Shown here: positions 13,752-20,572 of the stretch, one piece after another
Numbering within the stretch: the first letter of the stretch is position 1
Layout: every line of letters begins with the position of its first letter
Origin: a virus
Direction: 5' to 3' (one strand)
IMG/VR virus record: IMGVR_UViG_3300010885_001765
Coordinates: 1-20,810 of that record
Length of the DNA stretch: 20,810 nucleotides
Position numbers and translations under genes: made by a program
Notes under the pieces: model-generated
Told to the model about the DNA's origin: nothing
Database searches by the model: none
Seen by the model: only the letters and a program-made list of their open reading frames with translations

Positions 13752-14603
13752 TTACATGTTTACGCCGGTTGTGCCGTTAGATGCGGCAGAGCCCCTAGCA
13801 GATACTACTGTAGCCGCTCCGCCAGCGGCGTTTGTATTCCCGGAATATGTGTATTTGTTGCGTGTGGTGGATATACCACCAGATATGGACCCAAGCGCAA
13901 AAATACCTACGGCGCAATTACCTGCGGCTGACTGCAAATATCCCGCAACAGTAGAGGCAGTTGCTGATGTAACTACGTTGCTCGAGTATGTAAATTTGTC
14001 CCTATTAGATACTATTCCAGTAGTACATACAAAGCCCAACGCAAATACACCAAAAGTGCTATCACCTACTGCGGCTCCCCCATATGAAGGTTGAGAAGCA
14101 GCCGTGGTACTTGCATTAGTATCGCCAGAATAAGTATATTTATTACGAGTAGTTGTTCCGCAAACACCACCAGTGCAACCTATTGAAAATATACCAAAAG
14201 TGCCGCTGCTCGCGGCTGAACCCCAAGTCGATGCCGCAGTAGATGCAGTACCCGCTGCCACCACACAACCTGAGTATGTGTACTTGTTGCGGGTTGTAGA
14301 ACCGCACCCCAATGCAAATATACCTACAGTACTATTGCCAGTGGCTGAAGCAGAAACATCTGCCGCTGTAGCCGCGCCGCCCGCACTTACTACGCAACCT
14401 GAGTAAGTGTACTTGTTACGCGCTCTACAACCACCTGAACCCAACGCAAATATACCCACCGCGCAGGTGCCTGCGGCTGATCCTGCGTATGACGCAGTAG
14501 TAGCTGCTGTAGCTGAACCAACTACGCAACCTGAGTAAGTGTATTTGTTACGAGTGGTAGTGCCTACGCCCCCGGTTATAAACCCAAGAGCAAATATCCC
14601 AAA
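13752..14603 (-). repeat. Six diverged ~130-145 bp coding repeats plus a truncated copy
   Basis: The units are recognisable in DNA as well as protein. On the plus strand, variants of cctgagtaagtgtatttgtt and of acaaatatacc recur roughly every 130-145 bases, with the Ala/Thr-coding loops varying between copies. In-frame repeats of this kind can recombine and change the number of blades. The last unit breaks off at the stop codon. Confidence 0.75.
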
Positions 14604-14660
14604 CGTGCCCGGTTGCGGCGCGCCGCTCACACCCAACAATCCAGCAAAGATACCGGACAT
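13752..14660 (-). CDS. Kelch-like repeat tail protein (six GIFALG...RNKYTYS repeats)
   Basis: This gene encodes 302 residues from ATG 14660, which overlaps the upstream stop as TAATG; a longer frame from TTG 14690 has no support. After MSGIFAGLLGVSGAPQPGT the chain is six repeats of 43-48 residues. Each has G(I/V)FALG, a short Gly-rich loop, TTRNKYTYSG, then a variable Ala/Thr/Ser stretch ending GSAAGN. GIFALG begins at about 21, 69, 113, 156 (GIFSIG), 204 and 252. YTYS begins at 40, 85, 127, 175, 223 (FTYS) and 270. A seventh unit is cut short at GSAASNGTTGVNM. The pattern resembles Kelch-type beta-propeller blades found in aquatic phage tail proteins. Ten cysteines lie mainly in loops. A receptor-binding role is likely. 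Confidence 0.8.
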   Translation of the reverse strand: MSGIFAGLLGVSGAPQPGTFGIFALGFITGGVGTTTRNKYTYSGCVVGSATAATTASYAGSAAGTCAVGIFALGSGGCRARNKYTYSGCVVSAGGAATAADVSASATGNSTVGIFALGCGSTTRNKYTYSGCVVAAGTASTAASTWGSAASSGTFGIFSIGCTGGVCGTTTRNKYTYSGDTNASTTAASQPSYGGAAVGDSTFGVFALGFVCTTGIVSNRDKFTYSSNVVTSATASTVAGYLQSAAGNCAVGIFALGSISGGISTTRNKYTYSGNTNAAGGAATVVSARGSAASNGTTGVNM

Positions 14661-15775
14661 TAAGTTACACCCGCGCCGGAGATGACCCAAGTAGTAGACG
14701 CCACCTTAACTACTGTAGCCAGACCGCGCTGCGCCAGCGTGCGCGATCCTGTGGTAGCCGTACCGCCAAGATACATGGTGTCAGTCGTAATGCTGATCGT
14801 CTGATTGCTGGCGCTGTTGTTGTAAATGATAACCGTCGAGCCGACCGGAAATGCCACAGTACCGTTAGCGGGGATTACGACACCGCCGGTAGTGGTGTTA
14901 ACCATCTTGCCCATGTCGGTCAGCGCCAACGTGTAGGATGCTGTTTGGCTGTTTTGGGGTAAACCCTTGTAACCAACGGCGTCTACTAAAGCTACTGAGG
15001 TGATACCGCCGCCCGTCAATATGCGTAGCTGCTCAACCTGCGAGCCGGTCTTGAATATGATGGCGTCAGACGTGCCCGCGCCCGAAGTACTTTGCACCGT
15101 CAACGTGGACGAAACTGCTGTGCCGCCGATTACCAAGGGTACTGTTTCGGATGTTGTACCTGTAGCAGTGGTGTAGCTTACCGTATTGGCTGTAGTAGCG
15201 CCCACCGTGCCGTTAATGTTGATCGACGCAGTGCCGGTCAGGTTAGTGACGGTGCCGCTAGACGGGGTTCCCAGAGCACCGTTAAAGGTTACAAACGCGC
15301 CTGCGCTGCCCACGTTAACGCCGAGAGCCGTGACTACCCCGGTGCCGGTTGTTGTGGTCGCAGGGGCCGCACCCGCGCCGCCTCCAAGGACGATTGCACT
15401 AGCAGTCAGCGCAGCACTGGAAGATATAACGGTAGATGACGAATAGTAAGGCACGCCCCCCGATGTACCCTCAGATTGCACTGCCCGTTCAGCCGGATAT
15501 GTAACAAACGCATTCGATGTACCAGCCAGGACGATTGCCGTGTTAGAGTTGCTTGATGACAGGATCGTAGTACGCGCCAGCGTAGTTCCCGACGAAGCAT
15601 ATGTGCCGATCCCGACTTCCCAATTAGTACCGCTGGTCAGCGTGTAGAATGTCGTGTTGCCGTTGCCGATGGTCGCAAACGTCTGGTAGCCAGATACAGC
15701 ACCAGCAAGAGTTACCGTGCCAGTCCCAGTAGTAGTGGTTGTTTCCTGTACGCGATCAGCAAGGACAAGAGCCAT
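14660..15775 (-). CDS. Phage tail fibre protein with conserved N- and C-terminal modules
   Basis: This is a 371-residue protein. Its start, MALVLADRVQETTTTTGTGT, continues through VTLAGAVSGYQTFATIGNGN to WEVGIGTYASSGTTLARTTI. It is a widespread phage fibre N-terminal module (residues 1-75), thought to anchor the fibre to the tail. The middle is Gly/Thr/Ser-rich beta repeat sequence (ALGTPSSGTVTNLTGTASIN). The C-terminal ~95 residues (QTASYTLALTDMGKMVNTTT...FPVGSTVIIYNNSASN...ATVVKVASTTWVISGAGVT) are a well-recurring distal phage domain ending in SGxGVT. It is coupled at both ends: TAATG with the preceding 157-residue gene and TAATG with the following Kelch-like gene. The fibre assignment is strong; the receptor is unknown. 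Confidence 0.88.
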   Translation of the reverse strand: MALVLADRVQETTTTTGTGTVTLAGAVSGYQTFATIGNGNTTFYTLTSGTNWEVGIGTYASSGTTLARTTILSSSNSNTAIVLAGTSNAFVTYPAERAVQSEGTSGGVPYYSSSTVISSSAALTASAIVLGGGAGAAPATTTTGTGVVTALGVNVGSAGAFVTFNGALGTPSSGTVTNLTGTASININGTVGATTANTVSYTTATGTTSETVPLVIGGTAVSSTLTVQSTSGAGTSDAIIFKTGSQVEQLRILTGGGITSVALVDAVGYKGLPQNSQTASYTLALTDMGKMVNTTTGGVVIPANGTVAFPVGSTVIIYNNSASNQTISITTDTMYLGGTATTGSRTLAQRGLATVVKVASTTWVISGAGVT

Positions 15776-16248
15776 TATGCAATCCTAATGATAGCCGAGG
15801 TACTGTTGGCGGTCGGGAAGATAATAGTAAAATCGCCCGCTGTCGCAGTCTTATCAGAGCCAAAATCAAGCGCGCCCACCGCAGCGTTAGTCAGCGTAGT
15901 GTTCGCCGTACCATTAGCCGAGGGCGTCGTGTTATAGATTAGCGCGCCACGAGCCGTAACGGTCACGTTGCTAAAAGTCAGATTACTAAAGGTCGTGAAA
16001 CCCGTACCAGCCGAAGCTGAAGTGTTTGTAGCCGTGACGCCACCATTGGTTAGCGCACCGCCGCCAGCCGTGTAGTTTGTACCACTCGCTTCATTGGTAG
16101 CCGTGTAAGCGGTTGTGTTGGCATCAATCGTGGCTGTCGAAGAGTACAACGCTAGCTTGAAGGTGTCGCCACCCGTGCTACGAAAATCATGTACAGCCAG
16201 CAGGATTTCGGCCTTAAAGCTGGTAGTCATTGCTTGCGTGATGGCCAT
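15775..16248 (-). CDS. Conserved phage structural protein (tail)
   Basis: This 157-residue protein opens with a pattern common in phage structural proteins: FKAEILLAVHDFRSTGGDTF followed by KLALYSSTATIDANTTAYTA and the GTNYTAGGGALTNGG region. Later strands (FSNVTVTARGALIYNTTPSA, then VGALDFGSDKTATAGDFTII) are beta-rich with a GALIY motif. Many marine and freshwater phages carry this protein next to fibre genes, and it is usually annotated only as hypothetical or structural. The start has a textbook site: TAAGGAG overlaps the stop of the previous gene and lies eight bases from ATG 16248. Coupling by TAATG to the fibre gene suggests a fibre-anchoring or tail-surface role, which is inference. 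Confidence 0.8.
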   Translation of the reverse strand: MAITQAMTTSFKAEILLAVHDFRSTGGDTFKLALYSSTATIDANTTAYTATNEASGTNYTAGGGALTNGGVTATNTSASAGTGFTTFSNLTFSNVTVTARGALIYNTTPSANGTANTTLTNAAVGALDFGSDKTATAGDFTIIFPTANSTSAIIRIA

Positions 16249-16259
16249 CGTAGAGCTCC

Positions 16260-16544
16260 TTAACTATCTATTAGCTTAACAAGCTCTGGAAAACCAGCGT
16301 TTACGAACTTGTTAGCCAGAGTAACATCACGAGAACGCATAGCCTCACGCATATAGTACACAAGGACCTCACGAAGATTTTCACGAAAAGCGCGAGCCTG
16401 GTCTGCAATTACTGGGGGCGCGCTATCACCTACATTAATGATCTGGTCTACTGCACGCTCAGCGAGTTCTTCAGCCGAAAAGCCACGACCGTTAGTAGTC
16501 ATGACCTGCACATTCCCAAGAGCAGATGCAAGCTCAGCAAACAT
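16260..16544 (-). CDS. Small conserved phage protein, helical
   Basis: This 94-residue protein is almost entirely helical. After MFAELASALGNVQVM comes TTNGRGFSAEELAERAVDQI, then PPVIADQARAFRENLREVLV and YYMREAMRSRDVTLANKFVN. Proteins with the GRGF(S/T)xEExAER...A..QARAFR pattern occur in many phages, including cyanophages, without a known function. It lies directly after the second adaptor-like gene (3-base gap), with AAGGTG upstream as ribosome-binding site. Its TAA stop is reused in the next gene's TAAGGAG. A role in head-tail joining or as a small virion component fits the context but cannot be demonstrated from the sequence. Confidence 0.75.
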   Translation of the reverse strand: MFAELASALGNVQVMTTNGRGFSAEELAERAVDQIINVGDSAPPVIADQARAFRENLREVLVYYMREAMRSRDVTLANKFVNAGFPELVKLIDS

Positions 16545-16547
16545 ATA

Positions 16548-17213
16548 TCACCTTACCGGATAACGGATTTGCGGAGTGCGATACATATCCTGACGATTCT
16601 TGCCTTCACCCAGTTCCTTAAGGAGGGCTAGGGCTTCGTCGTAACGCTTCTGATACCCAGCAATAACATCAGCTTCGCCTTTCATAAAGGTATAAGCTTC
16701 TAATAGCGAGCCATACAAAAGAACAGAGTCGAAATTATCGCCAAGCCAAGAAGTACTCGCAGTAACGATTGATTGTGGATAATAGAAATAGTGCAACTCC
16801 ACGTCATAATTAGCGTCGGGCGTTGGGCCTAGGATATATGAGTTCTGGTCAAAGAATGAGTAGTGAGTAGGTATTCCATAATTTGCGATTGCAGTAGAAG
16901 GGAATGACTCACGGATGAAGTTAACATCTTTGTTCAACAGATAGCTGTAGTTACCGTCGCTATCAATAATTGCTAACGAGAAGTTAGCCAGCCAATCAGA
17001 AGGTACGCCAAGATACTTGTTTCCTAGCGTGCAGGTACCCGTCACATTCTTACGTAAGTCCAGCAACTGGACAGCATTGAGAATGCGCTGCTCTGCTTCT
17101 TTAATGAAGATATTAACCTGTTCGTCAGACGTTAGGCCGCCAGACCCTGCCGTGTCCGGAAAGTCGTTTTCAGTATATGCGCGGATAGCTGCGGCAAGAT
17201 CAGTGTAGTTCAT
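16548..17213 (-). CDS. Head-to-tail adaptor-like protein
   Basis: This 221-residue protein starts MNYTDLAAAIRAYTENDFPD. It has the recognisable layout of phage portal-adaptor proteins: an N-terminal helix pair with DEQVNIFIKEAEQRILNAVQ, beta strands around YLGVPSDWLANFSLAIIDSD, YNYxLGPTPD-like sequence (SYILGPTPDANYDVELHYFY), and a C-terminal helix with LLYGSLLEAYTFMKGEADVI and YQKRYDEAL. Similar proteins sit below the portal ring and link capsid to tail. Length is normal for the group. It is coupled by TAATG to a 65-residue gene upstream and lies in the same block as another adaptor-like protein. The family call is good; its exact position in the virion is unknown. Confidence 0.83.
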   Translation of the reverse strand: MNYTDLAAAIRAYTENDFPDTAGSGGLTSDEQVNIFIKEAEQRILNAVQLLDLRKNVTGTCTLGNKYLGVPSDWLANFSLAIIDSDGNYSYLLNKDVNFIRESFPSTAIANYGIPTHYSFFDQNSYILGPTPDANYDVELHYFYYPQSIVTASTSWLGDNFDSVLLYGSLLEAYTFMKGEADVIAGYQKRYDEALALLKELGEGKNRQDMYRTPQIRYPVR

Positions 17214-17410
17214 TAGCCCATCTTCGTGCTGCTGCTGTTACCCTTGGTAGCCAGCTTGGTACCGCGAGTACGCAGCGTCTGGGTGTTGGCAATATTGTTC
17301 GGGTAGCCGTTGTCGCCCTGAGGAGCAGTGTAGTCCATAGGCTGCTGCCGACGTGATGGGAGCGGATTAGCGGTGGCCGAGAGATACGACCAGCTGTCTG
17401 AATTAGCCAT
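17213..17410 (-). CDS. Small protein of unknown function
   Basis: This 65-residue protein is polar and low in hydrophobic residues: MANSDSWSYLSATANPLPSR, then YTAPQGDNGYPNNIANTQTL and a basic end RGTKLATKGNSSSTKMG. It is probably unstructured alone. The ATG at 17410 overlaps the end of the preceding 42-residue gene by eight bases, and its stop overlaps the adaptor start as TAATG. Strict coupling within the connector block argues that it is real. It could be a small connector or scaffold component; I do not recognise a family. Confidence 0.7.
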   Translation of the reverse strand: MANSDSWSYLSATANPLPSRRQQPMDYTAPQGDNGYPNNIANTQTLRTRGTKLATKGNSSSTKMG

Positions 17411-17531
17411 TTTTCACTACCTTCACTTCGTTCGTAGGCACCTTGCGCACAGAACTCTTCTGGTTAGCAACCTTAGCAAGATTGCGGCCCAGCTTCCTCA
17501 TCTGCTCGTTAGTCTTACCACCTTTAGCCAT
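17403..17531 (-). CDS. Very short basic protein (42 residues)
   Basis: I found this by reading the minus strand: it starts MAKGGKTNEQMRKLGRNLAK and continues VANQKSSVRKVPTNEVKVVK, ending NG. It is Lys/Arg/Asn-rich with no hydrophobic segment. TAGGAG lies six bases before ATG 17531, in the gap after the zinc-ribbon gene, and its 3' end overlaps the next gene by eight bases. The good ribosome-binding site and lack of any other explanation for the space between the flanking genes support it. The function is unknown; a nucleic-acid contact is possible given its charge. Confidence 0.68.
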   Translation of the reverse strand: MAKGGKTNEQMRKLGRNLAKVANQKSSVRKVPTNEVKVVKNG

Positions 17532-17540
17532 AACTTACTC

Positions 17541-17975
17541 CTACGTCTGTACCGTAACGGTACCCATCTGCCCAGTGCACAGTAGCGTATTCGGAAGGTC
17601 AGGCAAAGCCAAAGGATTATTTAACCCGACAGGATTCCAACCCCACTGGATCACACGACTGCCGTCACTTGGTGTACCAAAGGCTAGCACGTTAGAATTA
17701 GGAACCTCACCCTGCGTCTTTATCTTCAACCCGGTAAGGCCCGCTTGCCAATAACTAATGTCAGGGCGCGGGTTACGCAGCGCCTGTGGATCATCAACCG
17801 GATACATGCCAAGCTGAAGCTGCGGCTGGTCAGGCTCCCAACAAGTAGGGCACACAAGGATGTTGGTGCTCTTGGTTTTGATGGTAAGCTTACGAAGCTC
17901 TTTAAGCTTGTATTGAAAGCCGCAACGGTCGCATTCCGCGATGGCCTTCTTACCAGAGGCAAATGGATTGGGCAT
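17541..17975 (-). CDS. Zinc-ribbon virion-region protein
   Basis: This 144-residue protein has a four-cysteine zinc ribbon: ECDRCGFQYKLKELRKL with C15 and C18, then LVCPTCWEPDQPQLQLG with C42 and C45. The spacing of 24 residues between knuckles is normal for zinc ribbons. The sequence after it (PVDDPQALRNPRPD, RVIQWGWNPVGLNNPLALPD, GQMGTVTVQT) is Pro-rich with beta strands and ends in a short TVTVQT strand. From memory, similar proteins occur next to adaptor genes in aquatic phages. The strong site TAGGAGG overlaps the stop of the preceding adaptor gene. It might bind DNA at the connector or stabilise a tail ring; the zinc-ribbon call is solid and the role is inference. Confidence 0.82.
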   Translation of the reverse strand: MPNPFASGKKAIAECDRCGFQYKLKELRKLTIKTKSTNILVCPTCWEPDQPQLQLGMYPVDDPQALRNPRPDISYWQAGLTGLKIKTQGEVPNSNVLAFGTPSDGSRVIQWGWNPVGLNNPLALPDLPNTLLCTGQMGTVTVQT

Positions 17976-17983
17976 CGTACCTC

Positions 17984-18724
17984 CTAGATAAATGCCATTC
18001 GCGGAGCAATCCGCAGGGGAGCCTTCTCGCGGTCTTCGTCAGCAGCCTGCTGCCAAGCTTCGTCGTACATAGCTTTAAGCATTGGGGTGCGTTCCATAGC
18101 TCCAGGAACCTTGAGCGACAAGTAGTACGCCAGCCCAGCAACCATGCACGGCAGGAAACGGAACGGAATATCTGGAGTATTGTTACCATTACCTGCATCC
18201 TGAATGCGACGTAGGCGGTAGTATACAAACGTATAAAGGCTATCTTGGTCCGGTGCTGGCCACACATTGATCGTCGGGTGGTCGATGCCTGAGATCGGAT
18301 TAGTACCTTCTGGCTGCCCAGTAGTCGGATACTGCGCACCTGTCTGACGATTAATCCATACCTGAATAGGACGCCCTTGGGCATTCTTGTTCGGGATCGT
18401 AATGTACGTGTCAGCGCTAATACGGTTGATATTGATATCAAGCTGGTTCTGACCCGTGTTTGTGCGGATTACATGCTCAAGCAAATCAATAGTATCAATA
18501 GGCAGTTCGTAGGTGATCTGCCCCTGCAGCAGAGAAATGCTGCCCTGCTCGACGGTCCAAAGGTTGATACCCCGGTTAGCCCACTCAATCGTCAGCAAGT
18601 TAAGGCTACGGCGCGCAGTCTTAAGATCATAACCTGTACGAAGCTCAACACCACATCTCTCAAAAGCCTCTTCGACAAGGTTGTTGAGGTCCAGATTGAA
18701 CGTGGTGGTGCCGCTTGTAGTCAT
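17984..18724 (-). CDS. Adaptor/connector protein (P22 gp4-like in position)
   Basis: This 246-residue protein begins with LDLNNLVEEAFERCGVELRT and then ARRSLNLLTIEWANRGINLW followed by TVEQGSISLLQGQITYELP. From memory, this succession is typical of podophage head-completion/adaptor proteins. The middle holds DININRISADTYITIPNKNA, a Gly/Pro loop (residues about 120-145) and HPTINVWPAPDQDSLYTFVY. The C-terminal helix region FRFLPCMVAGLAYYLSLKVP, then AMYDEAWQQAADEDREKAPL, matches the usual long terminal helix of the group. Together with a gp10-like protein downstream it implies a portal-adaptor-plug stack as in P22. Its start overlaps the DUF5872 gene's stop as ATGA. Family assignment is good, and equivalence to gp4 is inferred. 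Confidence 0.85.
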   Translation of the reverse strand: MTTSGTTTFNLDLNNLVEEAFERCGVELRTGYDLKTARRSLNLLTIEWANRGINLWTVEQGSISLLQGQITYELPIDTIDLLEHVIRTNTGQNQLDININRISADTYITIPNKNAQGRPIQVWINRQTGAQYPTTGQPEGTNPISGIDHPTINVWPAPDQDSLYTFVYYRLRRIQDAGNGNNTPDIPFRFLPCMVAGLAYYLSLKVPGAMERTPMLKAMYDEAWQQAADEDREKAPLRIAPRMAFI

Positions 18725-19116
18725 CTAAATCTCGCTGTTTTCTTGGCGACGGTCTTTGGCTGCTTGACGAACTGCTTGCCCGCCTTTGTGCCTTCACGCT
18801 TAGCCTTAGTTGTAGCAGCATACTCAGAAGATGTAAGCGCCTGACGGGCTTTCTTTGGAAGATAGCGCTCACCAGTGGCTTTTGGCCCTTGTGTGGATTG
18901 TTTACCCGACTTGGTTCCCCAGTCCTCTTTGGTCCATTTAGATAAAGACTTCTGCGCCTCGGTCTTCGGACCACTATACCCGCCACCAGACTTTTTATAG
19001 CGCTGGGTCGCAAGCTGTGCCTTCCTTGCGGACCATTGCCCCGGATCACCCCCCTTATCGCCAGCTTTCACACTAGCAACAATGCGTTTCCACTTGGGTT
19101 CGTCCGACCGAGCCAC
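18721..19116 (-). CDS. DUF5872-type protein
   Basis: This 131-residue protein is strongly basic (Lys/Arg-rich). It starts at GTG 19116; AAGGTAG about eight bases upstream supports the start, and no early in-frame ATG exists. It contains GQWSARKAQLATQRYKKSGG, then GYSGPKTEAQKSLSKWTKED and WGTKSG, and later ERYLPKKARQALTSSEYAAT. This is the pattern I associate with DUF5872, found in cyanophages and some large algal viruses, whose role is unknown. The N-terminal half and the KWTxEDW half look like two short modules. It lies between the Gln-rich protein and the first adaptor. A DNA-contacting internal virion protein is one possibility; the family name is from memory. Confidence 0.82.
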   Translation of the reverse strand: MARSDEPKWKRIVASVKAGDKGGDPGQWSARKAQLATQRYKKSGGGYSGPKTEAQKSLSKWTKEDWGTKSGKQSTQGPKATGERYLPKKARQALTSSEYAATTKAKREGTKAGKQFVKQPKTVAKKTARFR

Positions 19117-19122
19117 TTAACG

Positions 19123-20313
19123 CTACCTTCTATAACGCTGCATATTACGCATAGCCTGCATACGCCGGTCTTCTTGGCCTATCTGGTTAAAGTTAGGGGC
19201 TTGCGGCATCATCGGCGGCATTACCGGGTTCGAAGCCATCGGCGGCGGCATTACCGGGGGCGGAGGCATTGGAACTTGAGGGGGCATAGAAGCTTGGTTA
19301 AACCCCATAGCTTCTAGTGCCGCTGCATAAGCTGCGGCGTGCTGCTCCGGCGTTGAATTTGGGTCAAGTAGCAAATTACGCAACACAGTCTGCTGCGCCT
19401 GCATCTTAGGTATATCAATCGAAGTGCCTGCAGCACGGGCGTCACCCAGCTGCTGGTTAAACTTTCGCAATGCATCGTTGGGGTCAAACTGCTGAGGAGC
19501 TTGGCGTCGGGCTTCCTCCTGAATACGCAATCCCAGCGACCCATCGCCGCCGCTCGTATACTGCTGGTTCATCGCCGCTTGGTACGCCTGCTGGGCTTGC
19601 TGCGGCTGCTGGGCTTGCTGCGGCTGCTGGGCTTGCTGACCCATGGGCGCGTTATCCGCGCGACCCATCTGCTGGTTCATCGCCGCTTGGTACGCCGCCT
19701 GCTGCTGGTTCTGCGTAGGCGCGTTCTGCATCGGAGCTTGCTGAATACCCAATCCCAGCGAAGCATCAAAGCCTCTCTGCTGGTTCTGCATCGGAGCTTG
19801 CTGAATACCCAATGACGTCGCCGGAGCTTGCTCCTTCGGACCCATCTGCTGGTTCTGCATCGGAGCCTGCTGACCCATACCCATCTGCGGGGCTCCTCGC
19901 TGCATTCCCATACCCATCTGCTGGGCTCGCTGGTTCATCATCGCTTGGTACGCCCGCTGCTGGGCTTGCTGCGGCTGCTGGGCTTGCTGCGGCTGCTGGG
20001 CTTGCTGCGGCTGCTGGGTTGGCTGCTGACCAAACATAGGATTAGGCTGCGGCGGGGGGCTATTCTGAAACTGTGAATAGGCATTCTGGAGCGCGCCAAG
20101 ACCTTGAGTCTGCTGGGGCTGAGTATTCTGGTTAGTGTAGGGGTTACCGGCACCGGGCATAACCGCAGGCACAGCCTGCTGATATTGAGCTTGAGTCTGT
20201 AGGTTAGCAGTGGGCGCACCACCGGGCATACCGCCCTTACCTGGCATACCACCTTGTGGCTGCCCCTGCTGCCCCTGCTGGGGCTGACCCATATTACCTG
20301 CACCGCCACCCAT
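19123..20313 (-). CDS. Gln/Pro/Met-rich low-complexity protein
   Basis: This gene encodes 396 residues from ATG 20313, which follows the previous stop by one base; upstream codons in this frame lie inside the preceding gene and are unlikely to be translated. It opens MGGGAGNMGQPQQGQQGQPQ and is dominated by three repeat types: (QQPQQA)n tracts, QQAPMQNQQ (five variants), and AYQA(A/M)MNQ (three copies). The only ordinary-looking part is near the C-terminus: DALRKFNQQLGDARAAGTSI, then MQAQQTVLRNLLLDPNSTPE and HAAAYAAALEAMGF. A Pro/Met stretch and the basic end QAMRNMQRYRR follow. I do not recognise a family. It could be an elongated scaffold or internal protein; the repeats at DNA level suggest variable length. 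Confidence 0.78.
   Translation of the reverse strand: MGGGAGNMGQPQQGQQGQPQGGMPGKGGMPGGAPTANLQTQAQYQQAVPAVMPGAGNPYTNQNTQPQQTQGLGALQNAYSQFQNSPPPQPNPMFGQQPTQQPQQAQQPQQAQQPQQAQQRAYQAMMNQRAQQMGMGMQRGAPQMGMGQQAPMQNQQMGPKEQAPATSLGIQQAPMQNQQRGFDASLGLGIQQAPMQNAPTQNQQQAAYQAAMNQQMGRADNAPMGQQAQQPQQAQQPQQAQQAYQAAMNQQYTSGGDGSLGLRIQEEARRQAPQQFDPNDALRKFNQQLGDARAAGTSIDIPKMQAQQTVLRNLLLDPNSTPEQHAAAYAAALEAMGFNQASMPPQVPMPPPPVMPPPMASNPVMPPMMPQAPNFNQIGQEDRRMQAMRNMQRYRR
19588..19638 (-). repeat. 18-bp tandem repeat encoding QQPQQA
   Basis: On the plus strand the unit gggcttgctgcggctgct recurs in tandem about three times. It is in frame in the Gln-rich gene and is nearly identical between copies, as expected for replication slippage. 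Confidence 0.85.
19957..20028 (-). repeat. 18-bp tandem repeat encoding QQPQQA, second block
   Basis: The same 18-base unit as at 19588-19638 recurs here about four times, again in frame. Two separated blocks of the same repeat within one gene also make deletion by recombination possible. Confidence 0.85.
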
Positions 20314-20314
20314 C

Positions 20315-20572
20315 TTACTTACCCTTCTTAAACCTCTTGAGCATCTCTGCGAAACGCGCACGTTGCCCTAGCTTACCGGGGGCCTTAGCAGCCTTAGCTA
20401 GCTTCTTAGCTGGGATCGGCTTACCTTTCGTAGCACCAAGGGCCGAGCGCAGTGCACCCGGCTTCTTGATCGCCTTCTGGATGAAGTTAGCCTTGCCGCC
20501 CTTGGCGAGCATTACGCCGCCCTTAGGCTTCTTGGACTTCTCCATATCACCCATACCCCGGCTTGGTCGCAT
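20315..20572 (-). CDS. Small lysine-rich phage protein
   Basis: This 85-residue protein has a net positive charge. After MRPSRGMGDMEKSKKPKGGV it reads NFIQKAIKKPGALRSALGAT, then KGKPIPAKKLAKAAKAPGKL and GQRARFAEMLKRFKKGK. The pattern KKPGALxxxLGxxxGKxIPAKKLAxAAK...GxRAR is a short motif I recall as a stand-alone or C-terminal domain in many phage proteins, with no established function. The ATG overlaps the upstream stop as TGATG. Alternative internal starts (residues 7 and 10) cannot be excluded. High basicity suggests binding to DNA or to an acidic partner in the capsid; this is speculation from composition. Confidence 0.78.
   Translation of the reverse strand: MRPSRGMGDMEKSKKPKGGVMLAKGGKANFIQKAIKKPGALRSALGATKGKPIPAKKLAKAAKAPGKLGQRARFAEMLKRFKKGK

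Noticed and set aside
13752-14660. Variable region of a diversity-generating retroelement
   Set aside because: The repeat loops vary, but no reverse transcriptase gene, template repeat or adenine-specific pattern is seen in the window. Recombination among repeats explains the variation more simply.
14661-14690. TTG start for the Kelch-like protein giving 10 extra residues
   Set aside because: The ATG at 14660 sits in a TAATG overlap like its neighbours, and the extension lies within the previous gene without a ribosome-binding site.
17950-18441. Minus-strand open frame of 163 codons
   Set aside because: It overlaps the adaptor gene in another frame with Arg/Ser/Leu-rich sequence and no Shine-Dalgarno; the adaptor frame is clearly the coding one.
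19588-20028. CRISPR-like array
   Set aside because: The repeats are 18 bases, directly adjacent without spacers, and in frame with a coding gene.
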